Shown here one piece after another: positions 1 to 5,296 of a stretch of DNA of 5,296 nt. This DNA comes from RUG11247 sp050945995 (GTDB lineage Bacteria > Bacillota > Clostridia > Christensenellales > Aristaeellaceae), in assembly GCA_050945995.1 (NCBI GenBank), contig JBMNUA010000174.1, positions 1 through 5,296 of the forward strand, read 5' to 3'. The notes under the pieces were generated by a model, which did no database searches, was not told where the DNA came from, and was given only the letters and a program-made list of their open reading frames with translations. The stretch's first letter is position 1. Each line of letters begins with the position of its first letter. A program made the position numbers and the translations under genes.

Positions 1-384
1 GACGCCGCGACATACAACGATTACACGGGCACCTCCGGCGATTATTCCATGGCGCTGCGCTCCGGCTCGTCCTCTCTGATGGACGCGGATATGATGCTCT
101 ACGTTTATAACGAGGATGTCAGCACCAGGAACTTCGACAACGGCTATCCCGAGGAGTTTAGAACGCGCATCACCGAGCTCACCTGGGCGGGGCGCGCCGA
201 GCCGGACACCGAGAAGCGCATTGAGATCTACACAGAATCCGTGCAGCTCTGCTACGATTACTGCGTGAACGTGCCGCTCGTCTATGGGCTGAATGTCGTC
301 GCCTACAACCGCGATGTGCAAAACATCGAACCCGGTCCGCTGGTCGGCGTCTACTACATCAACGACTGGGCATGGGCGCAATAA
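1..384 (+). CDS. ABC transporter solute-binding protein, family 5 (peptide/nickel type), C-terminal fragment
   Basis: The open frame enters from the left edge with no start and ends at TAA 382-384, leaving 127 residues. It resembles the C-terminal part of family 5 extracellular solute-binding proteins (SBP_bac_5, DppA/OppA type). The fragment has the usual order: a segment after a 'GDYSMAL' strand, a helix carrying 'EPDTEKRIEIYTESVQL', then 'VPLVYGLNVVAYNRDVQNI', matching the family's conserved 'iPL' strand and the approach to the C-terminus, with a final aromatic 'NDWAWAQ'. Such proteins are lipid-anchored or secreted and deliver ligand to the permease pair; the signal peptide and most of the ligand pocket lie outside the window, so specificity cannot be read. 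Two cysteines four residues apart (fragment residues 84 and 88) are unusual for an exported protein. An internal ATG at 49 is only an in-frame methionine, since homologous sequence continues upstream of it. Family call is firm; substrate unknown. Confidence 0.87.
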   Translation, partial: DAATYNDYTGTSGDYSMALRSGSSSLMDADMMLYVYNEDVSTRNFDNGYPEEFRTRITELTWAGRAEPDTEKRIEIYTESVQLCYDYCVNVPLVYGLNVVAYNRDVQNIEPGPLVGVYYINDWAWAQ

Positions 385-423
385 CCTCTGTTCACAGATA
401 AGCGCATCATCGAATCGACTTGG

Positions 424-466
424 GGTTGGCGGCTCATATCCTGGGTTCGTCAGCCCCAACCATTTT
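424..466 (+). terminator. possible intrinsic terminator or attenuator after the binding-protein gene
   Basis: The left arm at 424-434 (GGTTGGCGGCT) pairs with the right arm at 452-461 (AGCCCCAACC), giving ten base pairs with a single bulged C at 430 and a 17-base loop. Four T's follow at 463-466. It lies 39 bases past the binding-protein stop and 37 before the first permease start. In binding-protein transporters such a hairpin often lets the binding protein be made in excess over the membrane parts, either by partial termination or by protecting the upstream mRNA 3' end. The T run is short and the loop is large, so efficiency is uncertain. The rest of the gap (385-498) shows no gene and no convincing promoter. 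Confidence 0.42.
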
Positions 467-483
467 GATACGAAACACGATTG

Positions 484-493
484 GGAAGGGGGG
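484..493 (+). promoter_or_regulatory. ribosome binding site for the first permease
   Basis: The purine block GGAAGGGGGG ends five bases before GTG 499. It lies downstream of the alternative TTG at 481, so it can serve only the GTG start. This decides the start of the first permease gene. Confidence 0.7.
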
Positions 494-498
494 TTCGC

Positions 499-1425
499 GT
501 GCTCAAATACATCCTCAAACGGCTGCTGCTGCTGGTGCCTGTCGTGCTCGGCGTGACGTTTTTCATATTCGTCATACTGTCATTTGCGCCGGGCGACCCC
601 GCGCAGCTCATCCTCGGCGCGGAGGCGACCCCGGAGATGATATTGGAAAAGCGAGAGGAGCTGGGTTTGAATGACCCGCTGATTCTGCGCTACGGGAAAT
701 ACATTTGGGGCATTTTACACGGCGATTTTGGCTCGTCCTGGTACAACGGGTATGATGTGCTGGGTGAGTTCGCGGGACGCCTGCCGAACACGTTAAAGCT
801 CGGCATCTTCGCCATGGCGATATCCTCGATCATCGGCATCGCGCTGGGCGTGGTGACGGCGGTGAAGCAGTACAGCGGGCTTGATTATATGACGCTTGTG
901 ATCGCGATGCTGTTTTCCTCGCTGCCCGCGTTCTGGTTCGGGCTGATGACGCAAATCTATTTTGCGCTCAAACTCAAATGGTTGCCCGCGACGGGCGCGG
1001 ACAGCTGGATGCACTTCATATTGCCCGCCTTCACGCTCGCGGCGGCGCAGCTTGCGGGGCAGGTTCGCCTCACGCGCAGCTCCATGCTCGATGTCATCAA
1101 GCAGGATTATGTGCGCACCGCGCGCTCGAAGGGCTGTACGCAGCGGCGCGTGATCATGCATCATGTGATGCGCAACGGCATGCTGCCCGTGGTCACCGGT
1201 CTTGGCATGTCGTTTGCGGGGCTAATCTCCGGCGCGATCGTGACAGAGAGCGTGTTTTCGATCCCGGGCGTCGCTTCCTTGATGATCAACGCCGTCAAGA
1301 TTCGCGATGTACCGGTCGTCATGGGCATATTGTTCGTCATCGCCGTGTTCATCGGCTGCGTAAACCTGCTGGTGGATCTTCTGTACGGCGTGATTGACCC
1401 GCGCGTGAAGATCGGCGATCGCTGA
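499..1425 (+). CDS. dppB: ABC transporter permease, DppB/OppB type
   Basis: This 308-residue inner-membrane permease forms half of the translocation channel with the next gene's product. The protein opens with a basic-hydrophobic segment (MLKYILKRLLLLVP, first membrane helix about residues 9-29) followed by 'APGDP' at 30-34, the classic start of DppB/OppB/NikB proteins. An external region follows, then further hydrophobic segments near 99-122, 131-157, 173-190, 227-250 and 273-298. The cytoplasmic coupling loop that contacts the ATPase (EAA-type motif) is around 203-233, with 'DYVRTARSKG' and the closing 'RNGMLPVV'. The C-terminus 'YGVIDPRVK' is also typical, and length matches the family. 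GTG 499 is chosen because a strong ribosome binding site precedes it and the protein then begins as homologues do; TTG 481 would add six residues read through that site. Subfamily is secure; the cargo and hence the exact symbol are not. Confidence 0.93.
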   Translation: MLKYILKRLLLLVPVVLGVTFFIFVILSFAPGDPAQLILGAEATPEMILEKREELGLNDPLILRYGKYIWGILHGDFGSSWYNGYDVLGEFAGRLPNTLKLGIFAMAISSIIGIALGVVTAVKQYSGLDYMTLVIAMLFSSLPAFWFGLMTQIYFALKLKWLPATGADSWMHFILPAFTLAAAQLAGQVRLTRSSMLDVIKQDYVRTARSKGCTQRRVIMHHVMRNGMLPVVTGLGMSFAGLISGAIVTESVFSIPGVASLMINAVKIRDVPVVMGILFVIAVFIGCVNLLVDLLYGVIDPRVKIGDR

Positions 1426-1431
1426 GCGTGC

Positions 1432-1438
1432 AAAGGAG
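1432..1438 (+). promoter_or_regulatory. ribosome binding site for the second permease
   Basis: AAAGGAG lies eight bases before ATG 1447. A GTG at 1438 overlaps the last base of this site and is therefore not a usable start; ATG 1453 would leave a 14-base spacer. The site favours ATG 1447. Confidence 0.75.
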
Positions 1439-1446
1439 TGAACCAG

Positions 1447-2364
1447 ATGAGCATGAGAAACAAACGCAGGAAAAAGGTCAACCTCGAGGGCAAGTCCCAA
1501 TGGGGGATGATCTTCTATCGGTTCAGAAAGAACAAGCTCGCGGTGCTCGGCGTGACGATCATCGTCATACTGGCGATCGTCTGCCTCTCGGCGTCCTTGT
1601 GGCTGCCCTATGAGCGCGTGTATCAGCAGACGCTGACGCACCGGTTTATGCCGCCGCTCTCTAAGGTGACAAACAGCGACGGCACGACAATGACCTATCT
1701 GCTCGGCACAGACCAGCTCGGGCGCGATTTGTTTACGCGCATCATCTACGGCGGGCAAATCTCGCTGTTCGCAGGACTGGTTTCGGTGGGCATGAGTTTG
1801 GTTGTGGGCGTCGCGCTGGGGAGCGTCGCGGGGTATGTCGGCGGAAAGGTAGACAACGTCATCATGCGCGGCTGCGATGTATTGATGGCCGTGCCCAACA
1901 TGCTGATGGCGATGGCGATCGTCGCTGCGCTCGGGCAAGGCACGTTTAAGATGCTGATCGCGCTCTCCGTCGCAGGCATCCCCCGCTATGCGCGCACGAC
2001 GCGCGCTTCGATATTGACATTGCGCAACCAGGAGTATATCGAGGCGGCGAAATGCTGCGGCACATCCACCGCGCGGATACTGCTCAAACACATCCTCCCC
2101 AACGGCATCGGCCCTGTGATCGTCTCGGCGACGCTCGGGCTCGGCGGCACGATCCTTTCGATCGCGTCCTTGGGCTTTCTGGGCATCGGCATCGCCTCGC
2201 CCACGCCGGAGTGGGGCACGATCCTCTCTGAGAACCGCGCGAACATTCGCTACTACCCCTATCTCGGTCTTGTTCCGGGGATGTTCATCTGCCTGTCCGT
2301 CATTTCCATGAACTTCATCGGCGACGGCTTGCGCGACGCGCTCGACCCGAGGACGAAATCATGA
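1447..2364 (+). CDS. dppC: ABC transporter permease, DppC/OppC type
   Basis: This 305-residue protein is the partner permease. A very basic cytoplasmic N-terminus (residues 4-10 RNKRRKK) leads into 'MIFYRFRKNKLAVLG' and the first membrane helix at about 31-53, the arrangement of OppC_N domains. After an external stretch comes 'LGTDQLGRD' at 86-94, a near-invariant signature of DppC/OppC/NikC permeases, then 'RIIYGGQISL' and membrane segments near 105-130 and 138-162. The coupling loop is textbook: 'EYIEAAKCCG' (E199-A200-A201) through 'LLKHILPN' at about residues 196-217. The C-terminal 'GDGLRDALDPR' is conserved too. The gene starts 21 bases after the preceding stop; its stop codon shares bases with an upstream candidate start (ATGA at 2361-2364) of the next gene. 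The double cysteine in the coupling loop (203-204) is mildly unusual. Assignment to the DppC family is firm; cargo unknown. Confidence 0.94.
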   Translation: MSMRNKRRKKVNLEGKSQWGMIFYRFRKNKLAVLGVTIIVILAIVCLSASLWLPYERVYQQTLTHRFMPPLSKVTNSDGTTMTYLLGTDQLGRDLFTRIIYGGQISLFAGLVSVGMSLVVGVALGSVAGYVGGKVDNVIMRGCDVLMAVPNMLMAMAIVAALGQGTFKMLIALSVAGIPRYARTTRASILTLRNQEYIEAAKCCGTSTARILLKHILPNGIGPVIVSATLGLGGTILSIASLGFLGIGIASPTPEWGTILSENRANIRYYPYLGLVPGMFICLSVISMNFIGDGLRDALDPRTKS

Positions 2365-2365
2365 C

Positions 2366-2373
2366 GGAAGGAG
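2366..2373 (+). promoter_or_regulatory. ribosome binding site that favours the ATG at 2382
   Basis: GGAAGGAG sits eight bases before ATG 2382. The upstream ATG 2361, which overlaps the permease stop as ATGA, has only GAGG (2349-2352) before it. The stronger site lies inside the longer reading, so 2382 is the preferred start. Confidence 0.65.
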
Positions 2374-2381
2374 CGGGGGAT

Positions 2382-3362
2382 ATGAACAACATCTTGGTCG
2401 AAATCAAGGACTTATATGTCGAATACCAAACCGACACCGAGGATGTCTGCGCGCTCAACGGCATCGATCTTGTGATCCATCGGGGCGAATCGCTCGGCAT
2501 CGTCGGCGAAACGGGTGCGGGCAAGACGACGCTTGCGCTGAGCCTATTGCAATTGCTGCCCGATCGCGTGGGCAAGGTCACGAAGGGATCGATCCATTAC
2601 GACGGCATGGACGTGCTCAAAGCGTCCAAGCGCGAGCTGCTCGCGATGCGCGGCGCGAAGGTGTCGATGATCTTCCAAGATCCCATGACGGCGCTCAACC
2701 CAATTTTGACCGTCGGCAGCCAGATCAGCGAGGTGCTGGAGCTGCACTATCCCGAGATGGGGCACCGCGAGCGCGAACAGCAGGTGGACGATATCATGGA
2801 GATGGTCGGCATCCCCAAGCAGCGCAAGGGGGAGTTCCCGCACCAATTCTCCGGCGGTATGAAGCAGCGCATCGGCATCGCGATGGCGCTCGTCGCCGAG
2901 CCGGAGCTGCTGCTCGCGGACGAACCGACGACCGCGCTCGATGTGACGATACAGGCGCAGATATTGGTGTTGATGAAACAGCTCAAGGAGAAATTCAACT
3001 CCGCGATGGTGCTGATCACCCATGATCTGGGCGTCGTCGCCGAATTTTGCGAAAATGTTGCGATCATCTATGCGGGGGAGATCATCGAGCACGGCTCGGT
3101 CGAGGATGTGTTCTCGCGCAAGAAGAACCATCCGTACACCGTCGGGCTTTTCAATTCGATCCCGACGATCACGGGCGATGTCGATCGCTTGACGCCGATC
3201 CCGGGGACGATGGCGGACCCCACGAACCTGCCCAAAGGCTGCAAGTTCGCGGATCGCTGTCCGCACGCGATGGAGCGCTGTCACCGAGAGGTGCCGCCAT
3301 TGTATACCGACGGGACGCACAGCATCAAGTGCTTCCTGTTTGAGAAAAGGGAGGGCGCGTGA
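2382..3362 (+). CDS. dppD: ABC transporter ATP-binding protein, DppD/OppD type
   Basis: This 326-residue cytoplasmic ATPase energises the importer as a heterodimer with the next gene's product. All nucleotide-binding motifs are intact: Walker A GETGAGKTT (42-50, Lys48), Q-loop 'IFQDPMTALNP' (Gln99), signature 'FSGGMKQR' (156-163), Walker B 'LLLADEP' with catalytic Glu181, D-loop 'TALD' (184-187) and H-loop His214. The FSGGMKQR form is characteristic of DppD/OppD. The C-terminal oligopeptide-transporter extension (oligo_HPY type) begins at 'HPYTVGL' (250) and carries four cysteines at 287, 293, 300 and 317. In related DppD proteins four cysteines in this region have been reported to bind a [4Fe-4S] cluster. 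ATG 2382 is chosen on its ribosome binding site; ATG 2361 would add seven residues (MTEGAGD) and overlap the permease stop by four bases. Family assignment is certain; cargo not determined. Confidence 0.95.
   Translation: MNNILVEIKDLYVEYQTDTEDVCALNGIDLVIHRGESLGIVGETGAGKTTLALSLLQLLPDRVGKVTKGSIHYDGMDVLKASKRELLAMRGAKVSMIFQDPMTALNPILTVGSQISEVLELHYPEMGHREREQQVDDIMEMVGIPKQRKGEFPHQFSGGMKQRIGIAMALVAEPELLLADEPTTALDVTIQAQILVLMKQLKEKFNSAMVLITHDLGVVAEFCENVAIIYAGEIIEHGSVEDVFSRKKNHPYTVGLFNSIPTITGDVDRLTPIPGTMADPTNLPKGCKFADRCPHAMERCHREVPPLYTDGTHSIKCFLFEKREGA
3349..3355 (+). promoter_or_regulatory. ribosome binding site for the second ATPase, inside the end of the first
   Basis: GGGAGGG lies within the last codons of the DppD-like gene, nine bases before ATG 3365. 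It is only three bases from GTG 3359, which overlaps the stop codon as GTGA. The spacing favours ATG 3365. The position of this site suggests translational coupling of the two ATPases. Confidence 0.65.
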
Positions 3363-3364
3363 AT

Positions 3365-4321
3365 ATGGAAAATGCGCTGCTCGAAACAAGAGGTTTGAAA
3401 AAATACTTTCATACCACGCGCGGGCTGCTTCATGCGGTGGACGATGTGAACATCGTCATACGAAACGGCGAAACGCTGGGTGTCGTCGGGGAGTCCGGCT
3501 GCGGAAAATCCACGTTGGGCAGGGCGATTTTGCGATTGCTCGAGCCGACCGCGGGAGAGGTGCTATACGAGGGGAAAAACATCCTCGATTACAGCAAGCG
3601 GCGGATGAAGCCTGTGCGCCAGGAAATGCAGATGATCTTCCAAGACCCGTTTTCATCGCTGAACCCGCGCTTGTCGATCAGCGATCTCATCGCCGAACCC
3701 ATGCGCGTTTTGAAAAACGTGACGGGCAAGGAGAACATCAAACAAAAGGTCGAGGAGATTATGGAGGTCTGCGGGCTGCCGGCGCGCTACATGAACATCT
3801 ACCCGCACGAGCTGGACGGCGGTCGCCGCCAGCGGGTGGGGCTTGCGCGCGCGCTCGCGGTCGATCCCAAGTTCATCGTCTGCGACGAGCCGGTCTCCGC
3901 GCTCGACGTGTCGATTCAAGCGCAGATATTGAACCTCTTGATGGACTTGCAGGATTCTAAACGCCTTGCCTACATGTTCATCACGCACGATCTGTGCGTG
4001 GTGCGCCACATCAGCAATTCCATCGCGGTGATGTACCTCGGGCAGGTGGTGGAATACGCGCCGCGCGAGGAGCTGTTTCGGGTGCAGGCGCATCCCTATA
4101 CGAAGGCGCTGCTCTCTGCAATCCCGACCCCCGATTTGTCCAACCGCAACCGCGAGCGCGCGCTGTTACAGGGCGAGGTCGCAAACCCCATCAACCCGAA
4201 ACCCGGCTGCCGTTTTGCGCCGCGCTGCGTGTATGCAGCCCCGCAATGCGCCGAACCGCAGACGCTGCGCGAAATCGCGCCGCGCCATTTTGTGCGCTGC
4301 GTGCGCGCAGACGAAATATAA
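3365..4321 (+). CDS. dppF: ABC transporter ATP-binding protein, DppF/OppF type, with altered signature motif
   Basis: This 318-residue ATPase is the second of the pair. It has Walker A GESGCGKST (42-50, Lys48), Q-loop 'IFQDPFSSLNPR' (Gln93), Walker B 'FIVCDEP' with catalytic Glu175, D-loop 'SALD' (178-181) and H-loop His208. The 'QDPFSSLNPR' Q-loop and 'DEPVSALDVSIQAQ' are typical of DppF/OppF. The ABC signature reads 'LDGGRRQR' (150-157) where most relatives have 'FSGGQRQR': the serine that touches the ATP gamma-phosphate is Asp151 and the glutamine is Arg154. The C-terminal extension starts at 'HPYTKAL' (243) and holds cysteines 282, 288, 295 and 312, spaced exactly as in the preceding ATPase. 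ATG 3365 is two bases after the DppD-like stop; GTG 3359 is possible but poorly spaced from the ribosome binding site. Family identity is secure; the functional effect of the signature change is inference. Confidence 0.94.
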   Translation: MENALLETRGLKKYFHTTRGLLHAVDDVNIVIRNGETLGVVGESGCGKSTLGRAILRLLEPTAGEVLYEGKNILDYSKRRMKPVRQEMQMIFQDPFSSLNPRLSISDLIAEPMRVLKNVTGKENIKQKVEEIMEVCGLPARYMNIYPHELDGGRRQRVGLARALAVDPKFIVCDEPVSALDVSIQAQILNLLMDLQDSKRLAYMFITHDLCVVRHISNSIAVMYLGQVVEYAPREELFRVQAHPYTKALLSAIPTPDLSNRNRERALLQGEVANPINPKPGCRFAPRCVYAAPQCAEPQTLREIAPRHFVRCVRADEI

Positions 4322-4322
4322 G

Positions 4323-4329
4323 AAGGGAG
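4323..4329 (+). promoter_or_regulatory. ribosome binding site for garR
   Basis: AAGGGAG lies eight bases before ATG 4338. A TTG at 4335 would add one residue but is closer to the site and a poorer start codon, so ATG 4338 is taken. Confidence 0.7.
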
Positions 4330-4337
4330 CATAATTG

Positions 4338-5237
4338 ATGAACATTGGATTTGTAGGACTTGGGATCATGGGACGCCCGATGGCGATCAATCTCATGAAG
4401 GGCGGACATGCGCTCACGGTATATGACATCCGCCAGGAGAGCATCGACGCGCTCGTTGCGCAGGGCGCGCGCGGCGCGGCAAGCGCGGCGGAGGCGGCGC
4501 GGGGGGCGGAGCTGATCATCACGATGCTGCCGAACTCCCCGCATGTGAAAGAAGCGGTGCTCGGCGAAAATGGCATACTCGAAACCGCTTCCCCGGGTTC
4601 GACATGGATCGATATGAGCTCCATCACGCCGGCGGCTTCGCAGGAGATCGCTGCGGCATGTGCCGAAAAGGGCGTGAAGGTGCTCGAAGCGCCGGTGAGC
4701 GGCGGCGAGCCGAAGGCGATTGACGGCACGGTTTCTATTATGTGCGGCGGCGACGAGGCGGTCTTTGAAGCGTGCAAGCCCGTGCTCGAGCTGATGGGCA
4801 AGGACATCGTGTTGTGCGGCGCGGTCGGCGCGGGAAACACGACGAAGCTTTCAAACCAGATCATCGTCGCGGTGAATATCGCGGCGGTCGCCGAGGCGTT
4901 CATGCTCGCCAAGCGCGCGGGCGTCGATCCGGCGACGGTATTGCAGGCGATCAGCGGCGGGCTGGCGGGCAGCACGGTTTTGAACGCGAAGGGCAAGATG
5001 ATGATCGAAAATAACATAAATCCGGGCTTTCGTATCGATCTGCATATCAAAGATTTGCAAAATGTGGTGAAAACCGCGCACCTCAAGGGCGCGCCGATCC
5101 CGCTGACCGCCCTGGTGATGGAGATGATGCAGAACCTGCGCGCCGCGGGCATGGGGCAGGCAGACCACAGTGCGCTTGCGAAGTTCTACGAGAAGGTCGC
5201 CGGAGATACCATCTACGATGCCGGAGAAACATCATAA
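4338..5237 (+). CDS. garR: 2-hydroxy-3-oxopropionate reductase (tartronate semialdehyde reductase)
   Basis: This 299-residue cytoplasmic enzyme reversibly reduces tartronate semialdehyde to D-glycerate with NAD(P)H. It belongs to the beta-hydroxyacid dehydrogenase family. The N-terminal Rossmann fold has 'FVGLGIMGRPM' (5-15, GxGxxG), and Asp30 ends the second strand ('VYDIR'), which suggests NADH over NADPH because no basic pocket residue follows directly. The stretch 'TMLPNSPHVKEAVLGENGI' and the substrate loop 'APVSGGEPKAIDGT' (118-131) match enterobacterial GarR/GlxR as I recall them. The catalytic lysine is Lys170 in 'GAGNTTKLSNQ'. 'GGLAGSTVL' (207-215), 'GFRIDLHIKDL' (230-240) and a C-terminal 'DHSALAKFYEK' also match. 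Length equals the family norm. It begins 16 bases after the DppF-like stop and is followed 18 bases later by a glycerate kinase, its usual pathway partner. An alanine-rich, very GC-rich run near residues 44-58 is a local composition feature. Confidence 0.95.
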   Translation: MNIGFVGLGIMGRPMAINLMKGGHALTVYDIRQESIDALVAQGARGAASAAEAARGAELIITMLPNSPHVKEAVLGENGILETASPGSTWIDMSSITPAASQEIAAACAEKGVKVLEAPVSGGEPKAIDGTVSIMCGGDEAVFEACKPVLELMGKDIVLCGAVGAGNTTKLSNQIIVAVNIAAVAEAFMLAKRAGVDPATVLQAISGGLAGSTVLNAKGKMMIENNINPGFRIDLHIKDLQNVVKTAHLKGAPIPLTALVMEMMQNLRAAGMGQADHSALAKFYEKVAGDTIYDAGETS

Positions 5238-5240
5238 ATC

Positions 5241-5248
5241 AAAGGGTG
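5241..5248 (+). promoter_or_regulatory. ribosome binding site supporting a TTG start
   Basis: AAAGGGTG ends seven bases before TTG 5256. This supports TTG as the real start of the following kinase gene, since the translated sequence from this TTG is exactly the conserved N-terminus of glycerate kinases. Confidence 0.6.
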
Positions 5249-5255
5249 AAAGCGC

Positions 5256-5296
5256 TTGAAAGTAATCGTTGCGATGGATTCGTTTAAAGGGAGCTG
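5256..5296 (+). CDS. glxK: glycerate kinase, N-terminal fragment
   Basis: Only the first 13 codons and two further bases are inside the window, read from TTG as MKVIVAMDSFKGS. This matches the N-terminus of type I glycerate kinases (GarK/GlxK family), which typically begin with a short strand followed by 'PDSFKGSLSA' or a close variant; here Met replaces the usual Pro before Asp-Ser. The enzyme phosphorylates D-glycerate, in GarK/GlxK giving 2-phosphoglycerate, and is the next step after GarR. The gene follows the garR stop by 18 bases with its own ribosome binding site, so co-transcription is likely. The identification rests on a short but distinctive motif plus its neighbour; the rest of the gene is beyond the right edge. 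Whether garK or glxK is the better symbol cannot be decided from this fragment. Confidence 0.8.
   Translation, partial: MKVIVAMDSFKGS

Noticed and set aside
465..493. TTGATA at 465-470 as a possible -35 box of an internal promoter before the first permease
   Set aside because: At the required distance downstream lies a G-rich ribosome binding site and no -10-like TATAAT sequence.
1222..2091. Minus-strand open frame of 289 codons opposite the permease genes
   Set aside because: The translation is rich in Arg, His, Asp and Ala with no domain or credible start context, typical of a shadow of GC-rich permease codons.
2544..3389. Minus-strand open frame of 281 codons opposite the DppD-like gene
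   Set aside because: It mirrors a complete ATPase gene with all motifs in place and shows Arg/His/Leu-rich shadow composition and no motif of its own.
3340..3960. Plus-strand frame of 206 codons overlapping the DppF-like gene
   Set aside because: Out of frame with an intact ATPase; its Arg/Gly/Ala-rich translation matches no family.
2500..4000. Repeated stretches shared by the two ATPase genes, such as Walker A, 'TTCCAAGA' Q-loop codons and 'CAGGCGCAGATATTG'-like sequence
   Set aside because: These are conserved motifs of paralogous ATPases in matching order, not a repeat element or a recent duplication.
4464..4510. Extreme GC-rich, CpG-dense run in garR as a possible structured or inserted element
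   Set aside because: It stays in frame and encodes an alanine-rich helix at a variable position of the Rossmann domain; codon bias explains it.
4166..5152. Long minus-strand open frame of 328 codons across the end of the DppF-like gene and most of garR
   Set aside because: It lies opposite two strongly supported genes, has low-complexity Ala/Ser/Pro-rich composition and no recognisable domain. Long antisense frames are expected in GC-rich DNA with biased codon use.

Overview
The window reads as one plus-strand operon: an ABC importer of the oligopeptide/dipeptide/nickel (Opp/Dpp) class, followed by two genes of D-glycerate metabolism. The DNA is GC-rich, with GCG, CGC and GGC codons throughout. 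Almost every start is preceded by a strong purine-rich Shine-Dalgarno sequence, and GTG and TTG starts occur. This fits a GC-rich anaerobic Bacillota (Clostridia-like) genome better than a proteobacterium. That is inference from style, not a phylogenetic result.

Layout: 1-384 is the C-terminal end of an extracytoplasmic solute-binding protein, cut by the window edge. 385-498 is the only sizeable non-coding gap and holds a GC-rich imperfect hairpin followed by four T's, a possible terminator or attenuator. 499-1425 and 1447-2364 encode the two membrane permeases (DppB-like and DppC-like). 2382-3362 and 3365-4321 encode the two ATPases (DppD-like and DppF-like). 4338-5237 encodes 2-hydroxy-3-oxopropionate (tartronate semialdehyde) reductase, GarR. 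From 5256 to the right edge is the first 41 bases of a glycerate kinase gene with a TTG start. Gaps from the first permease onward are about 2 to 21 bases, so the genes are probably co-transcribed.

How they work together: the binding protein captures a solute outside the cell, the two permeases form the channel, and the ATPase pair drives import. GarR reduces tartronate semialdehyde to D-glycerate, and the kinase phosphorylates it for entry into glycolysis. Tight linkage of this importer to the glycerate pathway suggests, but does not prove, that the cargo is not a simple peptide. It could be a compound whose breakdown yields tartronate semialdehyde or glyoxylate, such as an aldarate, an aldarate conjugate or a ureide.

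I see no RNA gene, mobile element, CRISPR array or phage gene, and no convincing new system. The points most worth a second look are the transporter/glycerate linkage, the altered ABC signature motif in the DppF-like ATPase, the matched four-cysteine tails of both ATPases, and the hairpin after the binding-protein gene.
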